This document shows, one piece after another, positions 9,124 to 16,979 of a DNA stretch of 36,181 nucleotides; the first letter of the stretch is position 1; every line of letters starts with the position of its first letter. This stretch comes from Bacteroidota bacterium (lineage in GTDB: Bacteria; Bacteroidota; Bacteroidia; Chitinophagales; Chitinophagaceae). The stretch is from positions 1-36,181 of the forward strand of contig JABDDT010000026.1 of assembly GCA_013287475.1 (NCBI GenBank), in the 5' to 3' direction. The notes under the pieces are model-generated. The model saw only the letters and a list, made by a program, of their open reading frames with translations. It did no database searches and was not told the origin of the DNA. Both the position numbers and the translations under genes were made by a program.

Positions 9124-10056
9124 ATGTTCACCGTAACCGTTTCCCATCTTACAAAAAAATTCAGGACCCATTTAGCGGTTGAAGATCTTTCATTCACCGT
9201 AAATGAAGGCGATGTATATGGCTTTCTTGGACAAAACGGAGCAGGTAAGTCAACCACCATCCGTATGTTACTTACACTTGTTACGCCTACTGATGGTCAT
9301 ATAAAAATATTCGGGCTGGATCTTAGAAAAGAAAGAAAAAAAATTCTAAGCCAGGTGGGAGCTGTAATTGAAAAACCCGACCTCTATAAATACCTGAGTG
9401 CTTACGAAAATCTTTCGCTATTTGCACGCATAAGCGGTTCGAAAATCAGTAAAAAAGAATTGTATGCACAACTGGAAATGGTTGGATTGGGTGAACGGGT
9501 GAATGATAAAGTGAAAACTTTTTCACAGGGTATGAAACAAAGGCTGGGAATCGCAGTAGCCCTTGTTCATAATCCGCGACTGATCATATTGGATGAACCG
9601 GCCAATGGGCTGGATCCTCAGGGCATTGCTGATATGCGTAACCTGATTCTTCATTTAAGCCGTCACCAGAATAAGACCATTGTTGTTTCTTCCCATCTTC
9701 TTCATGAAATTGAACAGGTATCCACGCGCATGCTTATCATCGACGAAGGAAAGAAAATGGTGGAAGGAACCGTTGCTTCACTATTGGATCCGTCTAAAAC
9801 GCTGGTAGAAGTGGAAGTGCATAATCCGGGAAACGCAGCAAATCTGCTGGAAAATACCGGATGGTCAAAATGGCTTCAGAAAACAACGGAAACTATGTTG
9901 ATTTTCCAGTTGCCCAGGGAATCAATTCCGGATTTGAACCGGGAATTGGTGCGGCTGAAAATCCAGGTATTATCACTTCAGGCAAAAACTTCACTGGAAT
10001 CTTATTTTTTATCCTTAACCCGGAGTAAACAAAATGTGGCAGCTTTTACAGATTGA
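9124..10056 (+). CDS. ABC transporter ATP-binding protein (ABC-2 exporter type)
   Basis: The 310-residue protein is the cytoplasmic ATPase of an exporter. It shows Walker A GQNGAGKST (36-44), the signature FSQGMKQR (~133-140), Walker B LIILDEP (153-159), a D-loop NGLDPQG and a switch histidine in VVSSHLLHE. The C-terminal ~80 residues form the extra domain seen in NatA/CcmA-like and GldA-like proteins. Its 3' end overlaps the permease start by 23 bases, so the two subunits are co-translated. The substrate is unknown. With the LolA-like gene downstream, a role in moving a lipid or envelope component is possible but unproven. Confidence 0.95.
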   Translation: MFTVTVSHLTKKFRTHLAVEDLSFTVNEGDVYGFLGQNGAGKSTTIRMLLTLVTPTDGHIKIFGLDLRKERKKILSQVGAVIEKPDLYKYLSAYENLSLFARISGSKISKKELYAQLEMVGLGERVNDKVKTFSQGMKQRLGIAVALVHNPRLIILDEPANGLDPQGIADMRNLILHLSRHQNKTIVVSSHLLHEIEQVSTRMLIIDEGKKMVEGTVASLLDPSKTLVEVEVHNPGNAANLLENTGWSKWLQKTTETMLIFQLPRESIPDLNRELVRLKIQVLSLQAKTSLESYFLSLTRSKQNVAAFTD

Positions 10057-10915
10057 GCTATTTAAAATATTCCGCAAGCCGAGGACCTATATCAGTTTCG
10101 GCGCAATTGCTGCCATGGTAATCATCATTCAGATTGCTTTGAAATTTGATGGACAATCCTATATCGAATTTATCGTGGGGGGGTTGAAAGATTCGCTCGA
10201 TATCCCGTATGAGCATATACTTAACGGGTTTTTTGTTTGTTTTATCATTTTGAATTTATTGCTGATCCATATTCCCCTGCTCATTGCGTTGGTTGCCGGA
10301 GATTCCATTGCAGGTGAAGCCAATATGGGTACACTTCGCCTGCTTGCAAGCAAGCCCGTAAGCAGAACAAAACTCATGATCGCAAAATTTATGGCAACTG
10401 TAGTGTATACAGGATTACTTCTCCTGTGGCTTGCATTTATTGCACTTTTGCTCAGCATTCTGGTTTTTGGAACCAATGATATACTGATCGCGCGAAATGA
10501 TGCGTTGGAAATCATCCGGAGTAATGATGTGATGTGGAGATACCTGGCAGCTTTTGCATTCGCCACGCTGGCACTTACAACAGTAGCGGCCCTGGCTTTT
10601 CTGCTTTCGGTGTTTGCAGAGAACTCTATCGGCCCGATCGTTTCCACAATTAGTATTGTTATCGTATTTACTATATTATCTGAAATGCAGATCCCTTTAT
10701 ACGACCGGACCATAAAACCCTTTCTGTTCACTTCACATATGCTGGCATGGAAAGGATTTTTTTACAGCAAGATCGATGCTGGCGGATCATCCATTCCCGG
10801 TACGATTGAGAATCTAAAGGCCATTGGCAAAAGTGCCGTGATCCTGGTTTTGTATATAACCGGATTTGTATCGGCTGCTATTGTGGTGTTTAACAGGAAA
10901 GACATATTAAGCTGA
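10034..10915 (+). CDS. ABC-2 type transporter permease
   Basis: This 293-residue integral membrane protein begins MWQLLQIELFKIFRKPRTYI, the usual cytoplasmic start of ABC-2 permeases, followed by about six membrane segments (first near 22-38). The internal sequence AGDSIAGEANMGTLRLLASKPVSR is characteristic of the family's cytoplasmic loop. It overlaps the ATPase gene by 23 bases and is its partner. Followed by a 150-base spacer carrying repeat elements before the LolA-like gene, so it may end the transcriptional unit. Confidence 0.93.
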   Translation: MWQLLQIELFKIFRKPRTYISFGAIAAMVIIIQIALKFDGQSYIEFIVGGLKDSLDIPYEHILNGFFVCFIILNLLLIHIPLLIALVAGDSIAGEANMGTLRLLASKPVSRTKLMIAKFMATVVYTGLLLLWLAFIALLLSILVFGTNDILIARNDALEIIRSNDVMWRYLAAFAFATLALTTVAALAFLLSVFAENSIGPIVSTISIVIVFTILSEMQIPLYDRTIKPFLFTSHMLAWKGFFYSKIDAGGSSIPGTIENLKAIGKSAVILVLYITGFVSAAIVVFNRKDILS

Positions 10916-10993
10916 AAGCTTAAGGCTTAAAGCCAAAAGCAAGTGTGGTAATGTGGAAGTGTGGTGGTTACATGCCTTAAAAATTCTGCCAAC

Positions 10994-11026
10994 CGCTTCG
11001 CCCGCCGAAGATTTAGCGTAGGTGGG
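10994..11026. repeat. GC-rich palindromic repeat element
   Basis: CGCTTCGCCCGCCGAAG followed by ATTTAGCGTAGGTGGG is much more GC-rich than its surroundings and self-complementary. CTTCG (10997-11001) pairs with CGAAG (11006-11010). Alternatively CCCGCC (11001-11006) pairs with GGTGGG (11021-11026) through one wobble. From memory, very similar sequences occur as dispersed intergenic repeats in many bacterial genomes. It lies upstream of the LolA-like gene and is one reason the longer ORF start at 10961 is rejected. Confidence 0.55.
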
Positions 11027-11065
11027 TCAATCATCAGGAAGACTAATAGAAATAAAAATAATATC

Positions 11066-11758
11066 GTGAAAGTTTTCTGTTTAATACTCATTTGCTTTTT
11101 TGTACAAATGGAAAACATTTGTGCGCAGGATCCAACTGCTTTAATGAAAATCATTCAGACAAAGCTGAAAAAAATTAATGACTATGAAGCTTCGGCATCT
11201 TTGAAAACGCAGATACCATTTTTGAGAGTCCCGGATGCCATTGTTAATATTTATTATAAAAAGCCCGATAAGATCAAGATCAAAAATAAAAATGGTATTT
11301 CTCTTGTTCCCAAAGAAACAGTGAGTATCAGCATGTATAGCCTGGTGAATAGTAGCTATCAGGCTTTGGATGGCGGAAGCGATAAAATACAGGGAATTCC
11401 TGTCAGGATTATTAAACTCCTGCCGGCAGATGAAAATGGAGAACTGGTACTGGCAACTTTATATATAGACACGAGGCGGATGCTTGTGCTGAAAGTAAAA
11501 ACAACTACCAGGGAAAATGGTACCAATGAAGTAGAATTGTATTATGGGAAATTTATCGATAGCGGATTACCGGATAAAATTATTTTCAGCTTCAATACCC
11601 AGGATTTCAAACTACCTAAGGGTGTAACTTTTGACTATGACGATGGATCCGTGAAGAAAAAGGAATCAGAAATAAGCCAAAATCAAAGAGGAAAGATTGA
11701 AATTACCTACCTGAGTTATTCGCTTAATAAGGGAATACCGGATTCTATTTTTAAATAA
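11066..11758 (+). CDS. LolA-like outer-membrane lipoprotein-sorting protein
   Basis: The predicted 230-residue protein begins at GTG 11066, which gives a good signal peptide (VKVFCLILICFFVQMENICA, then QDPT). The open frame extends upstream to 10961, but that part runs through a palindromic repeat and reads as non-natural, Arg-rich sequence. The mature protein has the pattern of LolA/LppX-like half-barrels: repeated beta-strands, IVNIYYKKPDKIKIKNKNG, IPVRIIKLLPAD and LYIDTRRMLVLKVK. Such proteins carry lipoproteins or other lipophilic cargo through the periplasm. It follows the ABC exporter pair in the same direction and precedes the pigment cluster. A second LolA-like protein is encoded inside that cluster (26110-26745). 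Confidence 0.72.
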   Translation: MKVFCLILICFFVQMENICAQDPTALMKIIQTKLKKINDYEASASLKTQIPFLRVPDAIVNIYYKKPDKIKIKNKNGISLVPKETVSISMYSLVNSSYQALDGGSDKIQGIPVRIIKLLPADENGELVLATLYIDTRRMLVLKVKTTTRENGTNEVELYYGKFIDSGLPDKIIFSFNTQDFKLPKGVTFDYDDGSVKKKESEISQNQRGKIEITYLSYSLNKGIPDSIFK

Positions 11759-11788
11759 TCAGCAAGCTCAAGGCCTAAAGCCTTTATT

Positions 11789-11904
11789 AAGCCTAAAGCT
11801 TAAAGCTAAAACCCTTTTATGATTTTTTATACTAAAACTATTTAGGTAGTTCAATTTCAAATTCTCAAATTAGTTTTGGGCTTTAAGCTTTCGGCTTTAG
11901 GCTT
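11789..11904. repeat. Long imperfect inverted repeat of the AAGCCTAAAGC family
   Basis: The arm AAGCCTAAAGCTTAAAGC followed by TAAAACCC (11789-11813) is complementary, with small gaps, to GGGCTTTAAGCTTTCGGCTT plus TAGGCTT (11878-11904). An AT-rich spacer of about 64 bases separates them. A shorter AAGGCCTAAAGCCTT palindrome lies just before (11770-11784). Related pieces occur at 10916-10935 and 16955-16970. It fills most of the gap between the LolA-like gene and the ammonia lyase, and could insulate the pigment operon or act in its leader RNA. Confidence 0.55.
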
Positions 11905-11915
11905 ATGAATAAAAA

Positions 11916-11946
11916 TTTGCCGTCTTGCTGTTAATTCGCTTTTTTT
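11916..11946 (+). promoter_or_regulatory. Weak promoter candidate for the pigment cluster
   Basis: TTTG (11916-11919) is followed 19 bases later by TTTTTTTG (11939-11946), which fits the Bacteroidota -33/-7 spacing but lacks the TA of the -7 box. It is 30 bases before the ATG of the ammonia lyase, the first gene of the cluster, which is why it is listed. The match is poor. Confidence 0.22.
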
Positions 11947-11976
11947 GCGCTGGGCACTTTAAAACAGAACAGCTAC

Positions 11977-13512
11977 ATGGTAGACATCGGATCGCGGAGC
12001 CTTTCCCTTATCAATTTTTCAGACATTGTTTTTAAAGAGGATCAAATTACCCTGAATCCTGCGGCACTTGAAAAAGTAGATGCCAGTTTTCAATTCCTCC
12101 GTCATTTTTCAACCGGAAAGCTCATCTACGGCATCAATACGGGTTTCGGTCCCATGGCCCAATATAAGATCAGTGACGAAAATCGCCTGCAGCTTCAATA
12201 TAACCTGATCCGCAGTCATAGTTCAGGGATGGGCAGTGCCCTCAGCCCTCTTCTGGGAAAAGCCGTGCTGGTTGCCCGTTTGAACAGTCTCATGCAGGCA
12301 CACTCAGGAATTCATATAAGTCTGGTGGAACTGCTTGCTGCTCTTATAAATAAAAATATCATTCCCTGTATTTATGAGCATGGTGGTGTGGGTGCCAGCG
12401 GCGACCTGGTACAGCTGGCCCATGTGGCCCTGAATCTGATCGGAGAAGGAAAGGTATGGTATGAATCTGCATGGCAGGATACGTCGGTTGTATATAAAAA
12501 AGCCGGTTTGAAACCACTTGAAATTCATATCCGCGAAGGAATTTCAGTTATCAATGGAACATCTGCCATGACAGGCATTGGCCTTGTTAATATTATATAT
12601 GCCAAAAAACTTCTCGCCTGGTCCGTTATGTTCTCATCCATGACCAATGAAATCGTGGAGGCTTACGACGATCATTATTCCAAGGAACTCAATATTGTTA
12701 AACACCATACGGGACAGAACTATGTAGCGGCTATGATGCGCGGTATGCTGAAGGACAGTAAGATGATCCACAGTCGTGTGGAACATCTTTATAATCCTGC
12801 CAATATCGAATATGATGTCTTTGAAGATAAAGTGCAGGAATATTATTCACTTCGATGCGTGACACAGGTTTTGGGTCCGGTTTACGATACCATAGAGCAT
12901 GCAGAAAGAATTCTCGTGGAAGAACTGAATTCAGTAAACGATAATCCGGTAATCGATCATAAAAACAAGAACATTTTTCATGGTGGCAATTTTCACGGGG
13001 ACTATGTGGCACTTGAGATGGATAAACTTAAAATCGCCGTCACCAAATTGTCCATGCTTGCTGAAAGACAGCTGAATTATCTCTTAAATGATAAGTTGAA
13101 TCAAATACTGCCGCCCTTTGTAAATCTGGGAGTTCTGGGATTTAATTTTGGTATGCAGGGAATGCAGTTCACGGCAGTTTCCACGGTTGCAGAAAATCAG
13201 ACACTTTCCTACCCTATGTATATTCACAGCATTCCAAATAATAACGACAATCAGGATATTGTAAGTATGGGATGCAATGCTGCGCTGATGACAAAAAAGA
13301 TAATTGACAATAGTTTTGAAGTGCTGACCATTCAGGCGATAACCATTCTGCAGGCGATTGATTATCTCAAATGCCAGGAAAAACTTTCACCAGCTACCCA
13401 CAGAGTTTATTCCTCGATCAGGCAGATATTCCCGAAATTCGTTGAGGACAGTCCCCGGTATGAAGAACAGGAAAAAGTAAAAATCTGGCTCCAGAAAAAT
13501 GATCCGTTATGA
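11977..13512 (+). CDS. Aromatic amino acid ammonia lyase (tyrosine ammonia-lyase type)
   Basis: The 511-residue enzyme belongs to the MIO-dependent HAL/PAL/TAL family. The self-cyclising A140-S141-G142 triad lies in GGVGASGDLVQLAH, and the catalytic tyrosine loop YGINTGFGP starts at Y51. NNNDNQDIVSMG is the conserved C-terminal active-site region. The selectivity segment reads LIRSHSSG (S80-H81). From memory the whole protein closely resembles the Flavobacterium johnsoniae tyrosine ammonia-lyase, so deamination of tyrosine to p-coumarate is the likely reaction. This supplies the aryl starter of flexirubin/aryl polyene pigments. The stop codon overlaps the start of the ketoreductase gene (ATGA). 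Histidine as substrate is the main alternative but is disfavoured by context. Confidence 0.92.
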   Translation: MVDIGSRSLSLINFSDIVFKEDQITLNPAALEKVDASFQFLRHFSTGKLIYGINTGFGPMAQYKISDENRLQLQYNLIRSHSSGMGSALSPLLGKAVLVARLNSLMQAHSGIHISLVELLAALINKNIIPCIYEHGGVGASGDLVQLAHVALNLIGEGKVWYESAWQDTSVVYKKAGLKPLEIHIREGISVINGTSAMTGIGLVNIIYAKKLLAWSVMFSSMTNEIVEAYDDHYSKELNIVKHHTGQNYVAAMMRGMLKDSKMIHSRVEHLYNPANIEYDVFEDKVQEYYSLRCVTQVLGPVYDTIEHAERILVEELNSVNDNPVIDHKNKNIFHGGNFHGDYVALEMDKLKIAVTKLSMLAERQLNYLLNDKLNQILPPFVNLGVLGFNFGMQGMQFTAVSTVAENQTLSYPMYIHSIPNNNDNQDIVSMGCNAALMTKKIIDNSFEVLTIQAITILQAIDYLKCQEKLSPATHRVYSSIRQIFPKFVEDSPRYEEQEKVKIWLQKNDPL

Positions 13513-14237
13513 AGTGTGCACTCGTTACCGGAGGATCCAGGGGGATAGGCCGGGCAATATGTATAAAACTCGGATCCCTGGGTTATCATGTTCTCATTAA
13601 TTTCCGGTCGAATTCTGCTGAAGCCGATCAGACTCTTTCTCTTATTCATAATAATAAAGGAACGGGAGAATTGCTGCCCTTCGATGTAAGCAATAAAAAG
13701 GATATTTCTGAAACCCTGGGTCTATGGACAGAAGCTCATAAGGAAGATCATATTGAAGTATTAGTTAATAATGCCGGCATTAAAGACGATGTGCTGATTA
13801 TGTGGATGAAGGATGAACAATGGGAAAATGTGATCAGGACTAACCTGGACAGTTTTTTTTATGTTACCCGCCTTGTTATTAACGATATGCTCATGAAAAG
13901 ATATGGCCGCATCGTTAATATAGTTTCACTTTCAGGGCTCAAAGGTCTTCCCGGACAAACCAATTATTCCGCAGCAAAAGGTGGTGTTATTGCAGCGACC
14001 AAGGCACTTGCTCAGGAGGTGGGTCGGCGTGGAATTACGGTAAATGCTGTGGCGCCAGGGTTTATCAAAACTGATATGACTGAAAATATTTCAGAAAAAG
14101 AAATGAAATCTATTATTCCTGTAAACAGGTTCGGTACGGTAGATGAAGTAGCACATCTGGTTGCTTTCCTGGCCTCTCCCGAAAGCGGATATATTACCGG
14201 GGAGGTGATTTCGATTAATGGAGGGCTTTACACTTAG
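13509..14237 (+). CDS. fabG: 3-oxoacyl-ACP reductase (FabG-like ketoreductase)
   Basis: This 242-residue short-chain dehydrogenase would reduce 3-ketoacyl-ACP to 3-hydroxyacyl-ACP with NADPH during polyene extension. It shows the cofactor motif TGGSRGIG (7-14), NNAG (87-90), N112, a serine region NIVSLSG (S140/S142) and the catalytic Y153-x3-K157 in NYSAAKGG. The C-terminus SINGGLYT is typical of FabG. Length is normal. It overlaps the ammonia lyase gene by four bases and is the only ketoreductase in the cluster, so it probably serves every extension cycle (ApeQ-like role). A repeat-rich hairpin follows it. Confidence 0.95.
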   Translation: MKCALVTGGSRGIGRAICIKLGSLGYHVLINFRSNSAEADQTLSLIHNNKGTGELLPFDVSNKKDISETLGLWTEAHKEDHIEVLVNNAGIKDDVLIMWMKDEQWENVIRTNLDSFFYVTRLVINDMLMKRYGRIVNIVSLSGLKGLPGQTNYSAAKGGVIAATKALAQEVGRRGITVNAVAPGFIKTDMTENISEKEMKSIIPVNRFGTVDEVAHLVAFLASPESGYITGEVISINGGLYT

Positions 14238-14240
14238 CAC

Positions 14241-14390
14241 AAGTATAGGAGTATAAGAGTATAAGAGTATAAGAGTATAAGAGTATGGGAGTGGAAATTC
14301 ACACTCTTATACTCTTATACTCCTATACTCTTATACTCTCACACTCTCACACTCTCACACTCTCACACTCTCACACTCTCACACTCTCAG
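14241..14390. repeat. 8-bp tandem repeats forming a long cruciform
   Basis: The left half is six 8-base units (AAGTATAG, four GAGTATAA, GAGTATGG; 14241-14288). The right half is eleven units (three ACTCTTAT and one ACTCCTAT at 14303-14334, then six ACTCTCAC and one ACTCTCAG to 14390). The left array is nearly the reverse complement of the first part of the right array around an 8-base centre (14294-14301), giving a stem of about 45 bp. The element fills almost the whole gap between the ketoreductase and the first ketosynthase and probably influences read-through. Confidence 0.9.
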
Positions 14391-14412
14391 ATATCTTTCC
14401 TAATTTGGCCCC

Positions 14413-15636
14413 ATGAACAGAGTGGTCATTACCGGCCTCGGTATTTACTCCTGCATCGGCAAGGATTTGGAAGAAGTGAAAAACAGCCTGTTTCAGGGAA
14501 GATCGGGTATTATCTACGATGCGGGTCGCAAAGAAATGGGGTTTCGTTCTGCCCTGACTGGTTTTGTTGAACGACCCAACCTGAAAGGGCTCCTCGACCG
14601 CAGGGCCCGGATCATGCTTCCCGAACAGGGCGAATTCGCCTATATGGCTACTCTGCAGGCTCTATCCCAGGCCGGAATCAATACTGAATATATCCACCAT
14701 AATGAAATTGGAATTTTATACGGGAACGACAGCTCGGCAAAGTCAACCATTGAGGCCGTGGACATCATGCGTCAGAAAAAAGATACGATGCTCGTCGGTT
14801 CGGGAGCTGTTTTTCAAACCATGAATTCAACGGTTACGATGAACCTGGCTACTATTTTTAAATTGCGCGGTGTTAACTTTACGATCAGTGCTGCCTGCGC
14901 CAGCGGATCCCACGCAATAGGACTAGGATATCATTTCATCAAAACGGGTCTGCAGGAATGCATTATCACCGGAGGGGCGCAGGAAATCAACGCCTTATCG
15001 ATGGGAAACTTTGACGCCCTGTCGGCTTTCTCATCAAATGAAAATCACCCACAAAAAGCTTCCAGGCCATTTGATAAAGACCGCGACGGACTGATACCCA
15101 GCGGTGGGGCTGCAACAGTCGTACTGGAAAGTCTTGAATCTGCCCAAAAAAGAGGCGCAAATATCCTGGCTGAAGTCGTTGGATATGGCTTTTCTTCAAA
15201 CGGAGAGCATATTTCAAATCCTACCGTAAATGGCCCTGTTCGTTCTTTGTATATGGCCTTAAAAGACGCGGACCTGGAACCTTCAGCCATAGAATATGTC
15301 AATGCCCATGCTACGTCGACGCAGGCTGGTGATTCAAGTGAAGCAAAAGCACTGGTAGAAGTTTTTGGTGAGAAAAAAGTTCCAGTGAGCTCAACAAAAT
15401 CTATGACGGGACATGAATGCTGGATGGCCGGCGCCAGTGAAATTGTTTATTCCATGATCATGATGCAGAATGGATTTCTAGCACCCAATATTAACTTTGA
15501 AAATCCTGATGAAGATTCATCCAAACTGGATATCGTTAAAACTTCCACAGAAAAAAATATAAATGTATTTTTGTCGAATTCATTCGGCTTCGGGGGAACG
15601 AATTCTTCCCTGATAGTGAGAAAATGGAAACCCTAA
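14413..15636 (+). CDS. Beta-ketoacyl-ACP synthase (FabF/FabB family), KS 1
   Basis: This 407-residue condensing enzyme joins an acyl thioester with malonyl-ACP. The catalytic triad is visible: C162 in SAACASGSH, H299 in NAHATST and H334 in KSMTGHECW, with K329. The C-terminal FGFGGTNSSL is conserved. Length is standard for FabF. It is the first gene after the repeat-rich gap and is followed 17 bases later by an ACP. Two further complete ketosynthases and a chain-length factor occur downstream, so it may act alone (ApeR-like), for example in initiation or in making the acyl partner. That assignment is inference. Confidence 0.93.
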   Translation: MNRVVITGLGIYSCIGKDLEEVKNSLFQGRSGIIYDAGRKEMGFRSALTGFVERPNLKGLLDRRARIMLPEQGEFAYMATLQALSQAGINTEYIHHNEIGILYGNDSSAKSTIEAVDIMRQKKDTMLVGSGAVFQTMNSTVTMNLATIFKLRGVNFTISAACASGSHAIGLGYHFIKTGLQECIITGGAQEINALSMGNFDALSAFSSNENHPQKASRPFDKDRDGLIPSGGAATVVLESLESAQKRGANILAEVVGYGFSSNGEHISNPTVNGPVRSLYMALKDADLEPSAIEYVNAHATSTQAGDSSEAKALVEVFGEKKVPVSSTKSMTGHECWMAGASEIVYSMIMMQNGFLAPNINFENPDEDSSKLDIVKTSTEKNINVFLSNSFGFGGTNSSLIVRKWKP

Positions 15637-15653
15637 TCGAAATTTAACCCAAC

Positions 15654-15944
15654 ATGCAACAATCTCTACCCGTTATTGAAAAAATAAACGGCTTTCTGTC
15701 TGATGAATTTGAAGCAGATATCGACCGGATGCAACCGGATGCGAATATCAGGCAGGTACTGGAACTGGATAGCCTTGATTATATTGACCTGGTCGTAGTG
15801 GTCGAAAACAATTTTTCTTTCAAAGTAAAACCAGAGGATTTTATACGGATCATAACATTTCAGGATTTCTATACGTATATTATCTCCCGCGTCCAATCTA
15901 AAGAACCAACCGATGCCGTCATGGCAGGGCAAGTCCCGAGGTAA
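15654..15944 (+). CDS. Acyl carrier protein, ACP 1
   Basis: This 96-residue carrier protein has the phosphopantetheine attachment serine S40 in LELDSLDYIDLV. Helix 2 is rich in hydrophobic and acidic residues, as usual. It lacks the exact DSL-D/E-V pattern of housekeeping AcpP, which supports a specialised role. Its 3' end overlaps the acyltransferase gene by 32 bases, suggesting coupled expression and perhaps direct use as acyl donor. No phosphopantetheinyl transferase is encoded in the window. Confidence 0.92.
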   Translation: MQQSLPVIEKINGFLSDEFEADIDRMQPDANIRQVLELDSLDYIDLVVVVENNFSFKVKPEDFIRIITFQDFYTYIISRVQSKEPTDAVMAGQVPR

Positions 15945-16809
15945 CAGAACTGGTTTCCGGATTTTCGTCTGGGTACTCAAACATGCCGGTCTGCCTTCGG
16001 CTTATTTGTTATTACGTTTTGTTGCCTTCTATTTTTTTATTTTTTCAGGTAAAGCCTTCCTGTGTCAATATGATTTCTTCAGACGGCGTCTTGGATTTTC
16101 TGCATGGCGCAGCTTCTGGAGTATTTACAAAAACTATTACTGGTTCGGACAAACGATCATCGATAAAATCGTACTCACTTCCGGAATAAAAAACCCCTTT
16201 CTTTTTGAATTTGAAGGTGAAGAAAATCTTCGGGAGATGGTAAATCAAAATAAAGGGGGGCTTCTTTTAAGCGCTCATACGGGTAACTGGGAAATCGCCG
16301 GTTATCTGCTGAAACGTCTTGGTACAGATATGCATATCGTAATGTACGATGGGGAACAGCAACAGATCAAAGACTACCTGGAAAGCATAACCGAAAAACA
16401 TTCTGCGCGGATTATACTAATCAAAGAAGACCTCTCTCATATTTACGCGATCCAGGAAGCTTTGGCCAATAATGGATTTGTCTGTATGCATGCTGATCGT
16501 TTCCTGGAAGGAAATAAAACACTCACAGGTATTTTATTAAATAAAGCGGCAAGATTTCCTGCAGGGCCATTCCTTCTGGCCCATAGTTTTCATTCACCCG
16601 TTTCTTTCGTCTTTGCCATGAAAGACCATGCTTTTGATTATCATTTTTATGCAAGTGCCGCGAAAATATATTCAGGCCCTAGGGATTCTTCGATACGGGA
16701 AATGCTGCGTGATTATTGCGCTGCGATGGAAGAGACTATCAGAAAATATCCTTTGCAGTGGTACAACTATTATGACTTTTGGATTGAAAGTCCAAAGCCT
16801 AAATTCTAA
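15913..16809 (+). CDS. LpxL/HtrB-like lysophospholipid acyltransferase
   Basis: This 298-residue membrane-associated acyltransferase resembles late lipid A acyltransferases. The catalytic HxxxxE motif is H122-T-G-N-W-E127 in LLSAHTGNWEIAG. An N-terminal hydrophobic stretch lies around 30-50. The first residues MPSWQGKSRGN are, from memory, a common beginning of this subfamily in Bacteroidota, supporting the start at 15913 despite a 32-base overlap with the ACP gene. In the cluster it probably transfers the finished aryl-polyene chain, or the fatty partner, to an alcohol or lipid. Homologues occur in many aryl polyene clusters. Confidence 0.9.
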   Translation: MPSWQGKSRGNRTGFRIFVWVLKHAGLPSAYLLLRFVAFYFFIFSGKAFLCQYDFFRRRLGFSAWRSFWSIYKNYYWFGQTIIDKIVLTSGIKNPFLFEFEGEENLREMVNQNKGGLLLSAHTGNWEIAGYLLKRLGTDMHIVMYDGEQQQIKDYLESITEKHSARIILIKEDLSHIYAIQEALANNGFVCMHADRFLEGNKTLTGILLNKAARFPAGPFLLAHSFHSPVSFVFAMKDHAFDYHFYASAAKIYSGPRDSSIREMLRDYCAAMEETIRKYPLQWYNYYDFWIESPKPKF

Positions 16810-16817
16810 AACTAATG

Positions 16818-16952
16818 AATGTGGCAAATCTGGGATTGTATATAATTGCTCTGCAATTATTTGAAAGAATGGGAGAATTGAATGTATAATGACAATGTGA
16901 AAATTTTAATTTCTTAATTCTATTATTATTACAGTCCCTCATTTGCCACATT
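16818..16952. repeat. Large inverted repeat with internal hairpin
   Basis: AATGTGGCAAAT (16818-16829) is the exact reverse complement of ATTTGCCACATT (16941-16952). Pairing continues inward with a few mismatches to about 16845/16925, giving arms of about 28 bases around an AT-rich centre. A perfect inner hairpin lies at 16842-16860 (ATAATTGC, loop TCT, GCAATTAT). A TAAAGGCTTTAGGCTTA piece follows at 16954-16970. The element fills the acyltransferase-dehydratase gap. A miniature mobile element, RNA structure or processing site are all possible. Confidence 0.6.
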
Positions 16953-16979
16953 ATAAAGGCTTTAGGCTTATCTTTAAAT

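Noticed and set aside
10159-10731. 190-residue ORF on the minus strand inside the ABC permease gene
   Set aside because: Antisense shadow of a well-supported gene; composition is biased and no motif is seen.
10961-11065. Upstream extension of the LolA-like gene
   Set aside because: It translates a palindromic repeat into an Arg-rich stretch and places the signal peptide internally; GTG 11066 gives a normal exported protein.
14303-14390. Tandem repeats as a CRISPR array
   Set aside because: Units are only 8 bases, contiguous and without spacers.
14401-14407. TAATTTG as a promoter -7 box for KS 1
   Set aside because: It is one base short of the consensus and only five bases before the ATG.
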